Positions 15,325 through 21,124 of a stretch of 24,388 bases of DNA are shown in pieces. The DNA is from an uncultured Clostridium sp. (GTDB taxonomy: Bacteria; Bacillota; Clostridia; TANB77; CAG-508). How positions within the stretch are numbered: position 1 is the first letter of the stretch; each line of letters begins with the position of its first letter. Where the stretch lies: positions 1-24,388 of the forward strand of contig USEM01000017.1 in NCBI GenBank assembly GCA_900553695.1, in the 5' to 3' direction. The notes under the pieces were generated by a model. The model was not told the origin of the DNA. It did not search any database and saw only the letters and a list, made by a program, of their open reading frames with translations. The translations under genes were made by a program, and so were the position numbers.

Positions 15325-15729
15325 ATGAAAAGTTTGGAAGAATATAAAGAATTTTTAAAAGATATGCAGGAATTTTTTGAAAGTCTTGATGATGAAGAAA
15401 AAAATACACAAATGCTACTGAAGAATGAAGAATTAAAACAAGAAGATTTACTACATGAAATTGAAATAAGTAAATTAAACGCTGTGCAAAGAATAAAGGT
15501 GTACAACAGTTTGAGAAATGTGAGAATTGAAAGAAGAAAATACAAAGATGAATTAAATTTAATAAAAACTATGCAAGGATTTGCAAATTGTTTTATTAGA
15601 AAAGGAATTTTAAGTGAATTAAAAACAGCAAGGGCTAATATAGAAACATTAGAGAAAGACAAAAGTAACAGAAAATATAAAGCTAGAATATTAAACGATT
15701 TGAAATGTTGCGAGGTGGCAGAAAAATGA
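15325..15729 (+). CDS. Coiled-coil phage protein, unknown
   Basis: 134 residues after GGGAGGA, almost entirely helical with heptad-like Leu/Ile spacing and high Glu/Lys content (EEYKEFLKDMQEFFESLDDE). No family recognised. Its stop overlaps the next start as ATGA, so translation is coupled to the doubly shifted gene downstream. Confidence 0.6.
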   Translation: MKSLEEYKEFLKDMQEFFESLDDEEKNTQMLLKNEELKQEDLLHEIEISKLNAVQRIKVYNSLRNVRIERRKYKDELNLIKTMQGFANCFIRKGILSELKTARANIETLEKDKSNRKYKARILNDLKCCEVAEK

Positions 15730-16438
15730 AGAAATTAAGTGTAGAAAACCAGATATATTTATGTAAATATTGGGATGTTGATAAAAGTCTATACACTACA
15801 ATAGGTTTAAAAGAAGATGAAGTGAAAGAAACTTTAGAAAGATTAAAAGGAAACGGACTATATGAGCAATATAGAAATTTAGATGAGTATGAATACGAAA
15901 AGATAATAAAAAAAGAGAAAAAGAAAAATAAGTATGAAAAAATTCTCGACAAATACAATTTTGACAAAACTAAAAAAGCATATAATACTTTCGAAGAAAT
16001 TTTAAGCATAGCAGATACTTTTGAGTGTGCAGAGAATTTAAGCTTAGAAAAAATATTTAGAAAAATTGCAGATAAAGAAAAAATAAAGACTTATATAATA
16101 AATAATGACAGTAAAAGATTATTAGATGTTACATATTTGGATAATAAAAACATTTTTGAAGGAAAACGGATACAATAAAAGACCAACATTGCGAGAATTT
16201 ATTTTAAAAGAATTAGATATACAGTCTAAAAATGTAATACCAGATATTACAAAAAAAGAAGTTTGCGAAAGTAAAGAAAAAAATCAAAAAAGTAAAGAAA
16301 CTATAAGCTCACAGTTTATATCAAAAAGTATAGAAGATATCGATAACACATTTGTTAAAGTTTCTGTAAAAACTGTGATGGAGTGGAGTTACCAGAAGCG
16401 GATATTTAGATAGAATGTTGGAGGAGAAAGATGAATAA
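15726..16438 (+). CDS. Unknown 236-aa phage protein requiring two +1 frame changes at CGG
   Basis: The ATG at 15726 follows GAGGTGG. Zero frame ends after 150 codons. Skipping the C of CGG at 16167-16169 (codon 148) continues as GYNKRPTLREFILKELD for 77 codons up to a second CGG (16399-16401). Skipping that C gives GYLDRMLEEKDE and a stop that overlaps the next gene by 8 bases. The assembled protein starts MKKLSVENQIYLCKYWDVDK, has a Lys-rich helical middle, and a C-terminal part with MEWSYQKGYLD. No function recognised. Both joins create Gly-Tyr. The compact overlap with the next start supports this reading. Confidence 0.75.
16167..16169 (+). other. CGG +1 frameshift site 5
   Basis: Codons AAA CGG ATA CAA TAA; dropping the C gives AAA GGA TAC and bypasses the stop three codons later. 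Confidence 0.82.
16399..16401 (+). other. CGG +1 frameshift site 6
   Basis: Codons AAG CGG ATA TTT AGA TAG; dropping the C gives AAG GGA TAT and extends the protein 12 codons to a stop overlapping the next gene. Confidence 0.78.
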
Positions 16439-16730
16439 TAGAGATGAAATAAAACAAGAATTAATAGGGCTTGGTTTTAATGTAAATAGTAAAGGAATAG
16501 CTTATTTTATTGATGCAATTGAGTATATTAAAGAAAATACATTAGAATGGGAAACTATGACTATTTACGAATTTATTGCAAAAAAACATAATTCAACAAT
16601 TTCTAGAGTTGAAAGAACAATGAGGTTTGCAATTGAGCCAGCTATAAAAAACATACAAGAAAAGTATAGATATTATTACAAAATTAATACATCAAAATTT
16701 TTGAACTTGATAAGAATACAAATGATTTAA
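16431..16730 (+). CDS. Spo0A C-terminal-domain-like DNA-binding protein
   Basis: 99 residues after TTGGAGGAG. The sequence follows the Spo0A effector (DNA-binding) domain: IKQELIGLGFNVNSKGIAYF, DAIEYIKEN, then TIYEFIAKKHNSTISRVERT and MRFAIEPAIKNI. The receiver domain of Spo0A is absent, so it is a free-standing effector domain not controlled by phosphorylation. It might bind 0A-box-like sites in host or phage promoters. Family assignment is fairly strong from the S-R-V-E-R-x-x-R block; role is inference. Confidence 0.75.
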   Translation: MNNRDEIKQELIGLGFNVNSKGIAYFIDAIEYIKENTLEWETMTIYEFIAKKHNSTISRVERTMRFAIEPAIKNIQEKYRYYYKINTSKFLNLIRIQMI

Positions 16731-16749
16731 CTTTAAGTAGGAGGAAAAA

Positions 16750-17007
16750 ATGCGAAAAGTAATAATAATAGACAATAACAGAGTTGGACTGTTTGATTTA
16801 GTAAGAATGGAAGCGGAAAACATAAGTAAAGCACAGAAAGAAAATACATATAAATTAAACATACAATATGATGATGTATTAAAGAGTAAAACTCTAGTAA
16901 GAAAGATTAAAAAAATAATTGAAAGAAGGAAGAAATATGATAGTTCTACCAATAAAGCGAAAATGGTTCGATATGATAAAAAGTGGCGAGAAAAAGGAAG
17001 AATATAG
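16750..17007 (+). CDS. Hypothetical early phage protein
   Basis: 85 residues after GTAGGAGG. Begins MRKVIIIDNNRVGLFDLV; the second half is highly basic. Its last 71 bases overlap the ASCH-domain gene in another frame, an unusually long overlap for this region. No family recognised. Confidence 0.5.
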   Translation: MRKVIIIDNNRVGLFDLVRMEAENISKAQKENTYKLNIQYDDVLKSKTLVRKIKKIIERRKKYDSSTNKAKMVRYDKKWREKGRI

Positions 17008-17266
17008 AGAAATAAAGCCATACTGGACTAAAAGGTTTGAAAATTATTATGAAATAGCAAAATTAAATATTGAACTAGAATGTTCAAATTTTAAAGAAAT
17101 TTATTATAGGGTAGTATTTAGAAATGGATATGGAAATAATGCTCCTCAAATGACCTGTGTGTGTAAATTAAGAGTAGGACAAGGCAAAGAAAAATGGGGT
17201 GCAGAGCCTAATAAAGAATATTACATATTAGAAATATTAAAGATAGTAGGAGGAGAAGATGAATAA
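16937..17266 (+). CDS. ASCH-domain protein
   Basis: 109 residues from the ATG at 16937. The N-terminus MIVLPIKRKWFDMIKSGEKK followed by EEYREIKPYW is the ASCH/PUA-like signature seen in small phage and prophage proteins. The family fold binds RNA or modified nucleosides (YqfB-type members are amidohydrolases). Specific substrate is unknown. It overlaps neighbours on both sides: 71 bases upstream and 8 downstream. Confidence 0.75.
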   Translation: MIVLPIKRKWFDMIKSGEKKEEYREIKPYWTKRFENYYEIAKLNIELECSNFKEIYYRVVFRNGYGNNAPQMTCVCKLRVGQGKEKWGAEPNKEYYILEILKIVGGEDE

Positions 17267-17615
17267 ATGTAAATTAGATTTATTTAATAAAAAGAAGATA
17301 AAAGAGTTAGAACAAGAAAATTATGAACTTCATAGTGACATAGAAGGATATATAAAAAATGAACGAATTTGGAGTAAGCAAATAGATAATTTAGAAAAAG
17401 CATTAACTAATACAGTGCAAGAAAATCAAAGATTGATAGATTGGGTAATGAACATATTAAAAGAATTTGGAACAGTAGAAATTGGAGATAGACAACATAT
17501 AGAAATACCTATACATAAACAAAATATATGTAGTGCTTATGATAGAAATTACATGGGTGTTTTTGAAAAAGAACGAATAGAAATACCTTCAATAACAATA
17601 GTAAAAATGGGATAG
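17259..17615 (+). CDS. Coiled-coil early phage protein
   Basis: 118 residues, ATG after AGGAGGAG. A Leu/Glu-rich coiled coil (about 10-60: KKIKELEQENYELHSDIEGY) is followed by a beta-rich C-terminal part with HIEIPIHKQN. No family recognised. Confidence 0.55.
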   Translation: MNKCKLDLFNKKKIKELEQENYELHSDIEGYIKNERIWSKQIDNLEKALTNTVQENQRLIDWVMNILKEFGTVEIGDRQHIEIPIHKQNICSAYDRNYMGVFEKERIEIPSITIVKMG

Positions 17616-17628
17616 AAGGAGAATAGAT

Positions 17629-17756
17629 ATGCTAAAAATAAGAGATGATGTAGATTTAAAAGAAGTGGAAGAAATAGAAATAGTGGTTGGTCTAAGTTGT
17701 ATATTGCTTATGAATTATACGATTTAATCAAAGCAGATTTAGTAGTAAAGGAGTAA
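17629..17756 (+). pseudogene. Small phage protein with a -1 frame discontinuity
   Basis: AGAAGGAG precedes the ATG at 17629. Zero frame starts MLKIRDDVDLKEVEE and stops at 17727 after 32 codons. The -1 frame carries a plausible C-terminus, LYIAYELYDLIKADLVVKE, ending at 17756 next to the following gene. The N-terminal MLKIRDDVDLKE and the C-terminal LYDLIKADLV blocks look like two halves of one phage protein type. T TTA AAA, a classical -1 slippery heptamer, lies at codons 9-11, but internal deletion or decay explains the case equally well. There is no CGG here. Confidence 0.45.
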
Positions 17757-17763
17757 ATAAGAT

Positions 17764-17961
17764 ATGTTGTTTTGTGAAAAGGAAGATTGTAAATTTAGAA
17801 GTAAAACAAAGTGTAAAAACTTTACGATAGGTGGCAAACCAGCTTATAAATGTAAAGCTAACCATACTCTTATTAGTTTTTATGCTGATGGTTCTAGTGA
17901 TACATTTATACCTGCTGATAATACTTGTACTTGTTTAACATATTGTAAGAGAGAGGAGTGA
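17764..17961 (+). CDS. Cys-rich small phage protein
   Basis: 65 residues with eight cysteines (CEKEDCKFRSKTKCKNF, YKCKANH, CTCLTYC), likely a zinc-binding or disulphide-like compact fold. The ribosome site AAGGAG overlaps the stop of the preceding frame. No family recognised. Confidence 0.55.
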   Translation: MLFCEKEDCKFRSKTKCKNFTIGGKPAYKCKANHTLISFYADGSSDTFIPADNTCTCLTYCKREE

Positions 17962-17968
17962 ATAAAGT

Positions 17969-18160
17969 ATGAAAATTTTTAAAGTAACATTAAAAACTAC
18001 AAATGGTCTAAGAGATTTTGCTGACAGCAAAGAAGGGAAAGGCTTAGTCGTAGAACATGGAGAAATATACGCAATAGAAAAAGATATAGATTATATTTTT
18101 GAAACATATGACGTGGAAATAATAGAATACGCTGGTTTGTTCTTTGAAAGGAGTAAATAA
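17969..18160 (+). CDS. Small phage protein, unknown
   Basis: 63 residues after GAGAGGAG. Begins MKIFKVTLKTTNGLRDFADS, predicted beta-rich. Part of the run of small early genes joined by near-identical stop/ribosome-site junctions. Confidence 0.5.
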   Translation: MKIFKVTLKTTNGLRDFADSKEGKGLVVEHGEIYAIEKDIDYIFETYDVEIIEYAGLFFERSK

Positions 18161-18165
18161 GCTAT

Positions 18166-18312
18166 ATGGAATACGAATACACAGATATAAAATTAACTGA
18201 AGAACAAAGATTAAAATTACAAGCATTATACGAAGCTGAAAATCCAAAACCAAGAAATAGAGAAGAAAGAAGAAGACAAAAATTTGGAAAGAAACGTAGA
18301 AGGAGTAAATAA
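18166..18312 (+). CDS. Small basic phage protein
   Basis: 48 residues. Helical start (MEYEYTDIKLTEEQRLKLQA) and a strongly basic end (REERRRQKFGKKRRRSK) that could bind nucleic acid. The ribosome site AAGGAG is fused to the previous stop. A further 8-codon reading frame at 18316-18342 contains the ribosome site for the next gene and may only serve coupling. Confidence 0.5.
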   Translation: MEYEYTDIKLTEEQRLKLQALYEAENPKPRNREERRRQKFGKKRRRSK

Positions 18313-18343
18313 GATATGAAAGTAATAAAAGAGGAGAAGTAAT

Positions 18344-18622
18344 ATGAATAAAATTATACATAGAATACTAGATAGATATTACGCAGATAAATTAATTAAA
18401 GAAATTATAGATAGCTTTAGATGTATTTATTATTTAGATTTTAAGACAGAGGAAAGTGAAAATAGGATTTGCTTATATGTTAAGAAACCAAAATATAAAA
18501 ATACTGAATATGAAAAAGTAATACATTTTAGAATTGAAGAAGCAATAATACATTTAATAAGAATTGATGATACAAGAAGAGTTGTAAGAGAACGAATAGA
18601 AAAGTATTTAGATAAAGAGTAA
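18344..18622 (+). CDS. Hypothetical early phage protein
   Basis: 92 residues after GAGGAG. Mixed charged helices and strands (KIIHRILDRYYADKLIKEII, then ESENRICLYVKKP). No family recognised. Confidence 0.5.
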   Translation: MNKIIHRILDRYYADKLIKEIIDSFRCIYYLDFKTEESENRICLYVKKPKYKNTEYEKVIHFRIEEAIIHLIRIDDTRRVVRERIEKYLDKE

Positions 18623-18636
18623 AGGAGGAATAGCTT

Positions 18637-19038
18637 ATGGAAGAAGAACAATTTAAAAATTATTATGTATTACCTAAAATCATTTTAGAAATAATGGATT
18701 GGTTATGTACTACTAGATTTTATAATAAAACTTTTTTAGAAAGAAAAAAGTTTTATGAAAATGTTAAAGAGAATTGGAAGTTTTGCGATTTTGAAGTATT
18801 ACATGGAACACTTAAAAATCCTGAAATAATAAAAATTGGGGAAATACCTAGATATAAAGGCGACCATGAAAAATCATTAGTTATAAATTTAAAAAAGAAA
18901 GATTGTTGTTATTTAACAAGAGGATATGCGACTGGATTATATGCATGTAAAGTTATTGCAAATAAATATCCTATACCAAAATATATGGAAAAAGATTTAT
19001 ATAATTTTATAAGTGAGTTTAGGAGGTATTTTAAGTGA
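18637..19038 (+). CDS. Hypothetical early phage protein
   Basis: 133 residues after AAAGGAGG. Contains aromatic-rich stretches and a DCCYLTRGYATGLYACKVI segment; no membrane helix. The stop TGA overlaps the GTG start of the next gene (GTGA), indicating coupling. No family recognised. Confidence 0.55.
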   Translation: MEEEQFKNYYVLPKIILEIMDWLCTTRFYNKTFLERKKFYENVKENWKFCDFEVLHGTLKNPEIIKIGEIPRYKGDHEKSLVINLKKKDCCYLTRGYATGLYACKVIANKYPIPKYMEKDLYNFISEFRRYFK

Positions 19039-19313
19039 AAGAAAAAATAAATAAAAGAAAAACTAAATATAGCATTGAATATTTGGAACTACAGCGTATT
19101 GTTAATAAAAAAATACATAATTATATTTCAAAGTATAATAATTACCCTAAATATATCAAATTACCTTTATGGATATTTGAATATTTAAAACAAACAATGA
19201 GTGTAATAGATCTAAAAAATGGCTATAAAACAACAGAAAAATTTAAATTTTTTAATTTAAAAGTTTGTGAAACTGTTAGTATAGAAAAAGCAGAAGAAAT
19301 CGAGGTGTTTTAA
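19035..19313 (+). CDS. Hypothetical early phage protein
   Basis: 92 residues with a GTG start chosen because AGGAGG lies 8 bases upstream. Basic N-terminus (KEKINKRKTKYSIEYLELQ), then a mixed domain. The stop is directly followed by the GTG of the next gene. No family recognised. Confidence 0.5.
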   Translation: MKEKINKRKTKYSIEYLELQRIVNKKIHNYISKYNNYPKYIKLPLWIFEYLKQTMSVIDLKNGYKTTEKFKFFNLKVCETVSIEKAEEIEVF

Positions 19314-19712
19314 GTGAAAGAAAATAGTATAGAAGAAACAATAAAACAATTAGAATTAATATTAAAAGTTCGTAAAGAACAAAAAGAAATAATAGAATGT
19401 GCTGGAGGTTGGTGTATAAACTGTGATCCAGATATAAAAGCATTAACGGAAAGTATTGATATTTTAAAAGATTATAAAAGAGTATTAAAAGAAGTGAAAA
19501 GATATAAAAATATGTATGAAGCAGAAAAACGTATACATATAGTACGAAACGAGCAACTAGCTAGAAAACAGCAGCTTGTTATAAAATGTAACGAACTGGA
19601 AAACGAGAATAAAGGGCTTAAAAAAGAAATCAAAAGCTGGAAAAAATACTCTGATGAACAAGAAAAAAACATTGTTGAAAAAAATAATATTAATGGTTTG
19701 AAAAACAAATAA
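19314..19712 (+). CDS. Coiled-coil phage protein with CGGWC-like motif
   Basis: 132 residues, GTG start behind GAGGTG. The first 60 residues include CAGGWCINCDPD, a possible metal-binding turn; the last 70 form a long coiled coil (ELENENKGLKKEIKSW). No family recognised. Confidence 0.5.
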   Translation: MKENSIEETIKQLELILKVRKEQKEIIECAGGWCINCDPDIKALTESIDILKDYKRVLKEVKRYKNMYEAEKRIHIVRNEQLARKQQLVIKCNELENENKGLKKEIKSWKKYSDEQEKNIVEKNNINGLKNK

Positions 19713-19730
19713 AATAACGGAGGTAAATAC

Positions 19731-19916
19731 ATGTGTACTTTAATAGAAACTAGAATATTAAATGCACTAAAAAACAACAAATGCAGTTACGAAAATATGA
19801 GTAAATATTTTACAAAAGAAACATTAAGAGTAAATATATGCAGATTACGTAAAAAAGGCTTTAAAATTAAACCTGTAAAAAATTGGGGGTATATAAAGGA
19901 GGAAACAAATGGATAA
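19731..19916 (+). CDS. Small winged-helix-like regulator
   Basis: 61 residues after GGAGGT. ETRILNALKNNKCSYENMSK and LRVNICRLRKKGFKI resemble a transcriptional-regulator winged helix (HTH with a recognition helix before a KGF.I hairpin). It overlaps the next gene by 8 bases. Likely an early/late switch component; weak assignment. Confidence 0.5.
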   Translation: MCTLIETRILNALKNNKCSYENMSKYFTKETLRVNICRLRKKGFKIKPVKNWGYIKEETNG

Positions 19917-20346
19917 AGGTGTTTTAACACAAATAAGTGCAATGCACATTGAGTTACAGGACCTAAGAAAAAGATTACAGAAACTTGAGGACAAGCCTCA
20001 AAATATTGTTGTTGACAGTGTTAGAGGAAGTAGCTCGAATTTTCCTTACACAGAGCACACTTGCAAAATAGAGGGGTTAGAGAAACCTAAATTTCAAAAA
20101 GCAAAAAAGAAGTATAGAAAATTAATTAGAAACAAGGAAAGTAAAATTGATAGATTAATAAAACAAGTTGAATATGATCTTAATTATGTTGAAGATAGCG
20201 AATTAAGACAAATTATAAGGTACGTTTATTATGATAACAAAAATTATAATCAAGTTGCTCACGCGATGAACGAGAGATTTAGTAAAAATAAATATACAGC
20301 AGATTCTATTAGGATGAAAATTAATAGATTTTTTGAAAAAAAATAA
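19909..20346 (+). CDS. Late-gene transcription regulator, ArpU/RinA-like with sigma-type HTH
   Basis: 145 residues after AAAGGAGG. N-terminal coiled coil (IELQDLRKRLQKLEDK), then SVRGSSSNFPYTEHTCKIEG, a block common in Firmicute phage late regulators. The C-terminal sigma-region-4-like helix-turn-helix reads LRQIIRYVYYDNKNYNQVA and KYTADSIRMKINRFFEKK. Its position directly before the terminase genes fits the ArpU/RinA group, which switches on packaging and morphogenesis genes. Family-level confidence is good; target promoter not proven. Confidence 0.75.
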   Translation: MDKGVLTQISAMHIELQDLRKRLQKLEDKPQNIVVDSVRGSSSNFPYTEHTCKIEGLEKPKFQKAKKKYRKLIRNKESKIDRLIKQVEYDLNYVEDSELRQIIRYVYYDNKNYNQVAHAMNERFSKNKYTADSIRMKINRFFEKK

Positions 20347-20387
20347 AAAAAATTTATATTTGTTCGTTTTGTTCGGTTTAAATGTGC

Positions 20388-20490
20388 TAAAATTGTATCA
20401 AGTCAAAAAGTAAGTAGTTGCTCGAAAGGGCATGCCCAAGACTACAAAATGAAAATTGTGTTGATTATGTTCAGCACAATTTTTGTTTTA
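20388..20490 (+). ncRNA. Structured RNA and strong terminator ahead of terS
   Basis: The 254 bases between the late regulator and the next gene hold no convincing protein. A -10-like TAAAAT is at 20388-20393 (no clear -35). GTAGT at 20414-20418 pairs with ACTAC at 20441-20445 around the perfect palindrome GGGCATGCCC (20428-20437). A terminator follows: a 13-bp stem with one G-T pair (20452-20464 with 20471-20483), 6-base loop and TTTTGTTTT tail. It could be a roughly 90-nt small RNA, or an antitermination/leader element controlling late genes. Confidence 0.45.
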
Positions 20491-20600
20491 TTATTAATAT
20501 TAATGATACTAGGCAATTAATATATGGTTTCATAATGACCTTCTTTCTAAAAATACAAACAAAGAATATCCTAGTCAATTCTTTGTATAAAGGGAAAAAC

Positions 20601-20741
20601 ATGAAACAAAAAGGTAGTGCGTTAGCAGAAGATATTGTAAGAGAATATTATACAAAGCTGGCTTTTACAAAGAAACATAAACAAACTCGCAAAAAAGACT
20701 GTGATAAATGTAATTTAAAAGTTGCGTGCAAAAGGAAGTGA
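20601..20741 (+). CDS. Small Cys-containing protein before terS
   Basis: 46 residues from the ATG at 20601 with AAGGGA upstream: MKQKGSALAEDIVREYYTKL then a basic CDKCNLKVACKRK end. The upstream part of the longer open frame is non-coding RNA/terminator sequence, so the short form is preferred. It ends 4 bases before terS. Function unknown. Confidence 0.5.
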   Translation: MKQKGSALAEDIVREYYTKLAFTKKHKQTRKKDCDKCNLKVACKRK

Positions 20742-20745
20742 GAAT

Positions 20746-21124
20746 ATGGGGGAAGATGAAAAACGTATTATTGTTGGAGGAAATAGAAAGTATAAAAATG
20801 CTGAAGAAATGAAAATTTTAATTGATGAATACTTTGATATATGCAACAAAGGGCGAATCCCATATACTGTTTCTGGACTTGCTAGACATCTTGGTTTAAG
20901 TAGAAAGACACTTCTTGAATATCAAAAAAAATATGGTCGGAGAATATGCGAATATTATTGAAGAAGCCAAAACAAGAATTGAAGAATTTGTAGAAACTTG
21001 TCTTTTTAAAAAGAGCATTGCAACAGGTGTTATTTTTAATCTAAAAAACAATTTCGGTTGGTCGGATAAACAAGAAGTCGAACATACTGGTGATGTAAAT
21101 GTAAAACTGGAGGATTTGATTTGA
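20746..21124 (+). CDS. terS: Terminase small subunit, +1 frame change at CGG codon 65
   Basis: The small subunit recognises phage DNA for packaging. From the ATG at 20746, the zero frame covers GGNRKYKNAEEMKILIDEYF, YTVSGLARHLGLSRKTLLEY and QKKYG, then CGG (20938-20940), and stops after 71 codons. Skipping the C continues GEYANIIEEAKTRIEEFVET through LKNNFGWSDKQEVEHTGD, the usual C-terminus of this terminase type, giving 125 residues in total. Both halves are clearly one terS. The stop overlaps the TTG start of terL. Confidence 0.9.
20938..20940 (+). other. CGG +1 frameshift site 7 (terS)
   Basis: Codons GGT CGG AGA; dropping the C gives GGT GGA GAA, joining KKYG to GEYANII. Codon 65. Confidence 0.88.

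Noticed and set aside
15135..15662. 175-residue minus-strand reading frame rich in Phe, Ser and Leu
   Set aside because: Antisense shadow of Lys/Glu-rich coiled-coil genes, which generate Phe/Leu/Ser-rich frames; the plus strand carries ribosome sites and coupled genes.
20418..20600. N-terminal extension of the small gene before terS
   Set aside because: This stretch contains a palindrome and a strong terminator hairpin, has no ribosome site, and the predicted residues look random; the ATG at 20601 is a better start.
8709..21124. The seven frame breaks as sequencing errors or ordinary pseudogenes
   Set aside because: All seven involve one extra C directly before an in-frame GGN codon, and out-of-frame CGG triplets are not associated with breaks. 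Errors or decay would not respect codon boundaries or choose a single base and context.
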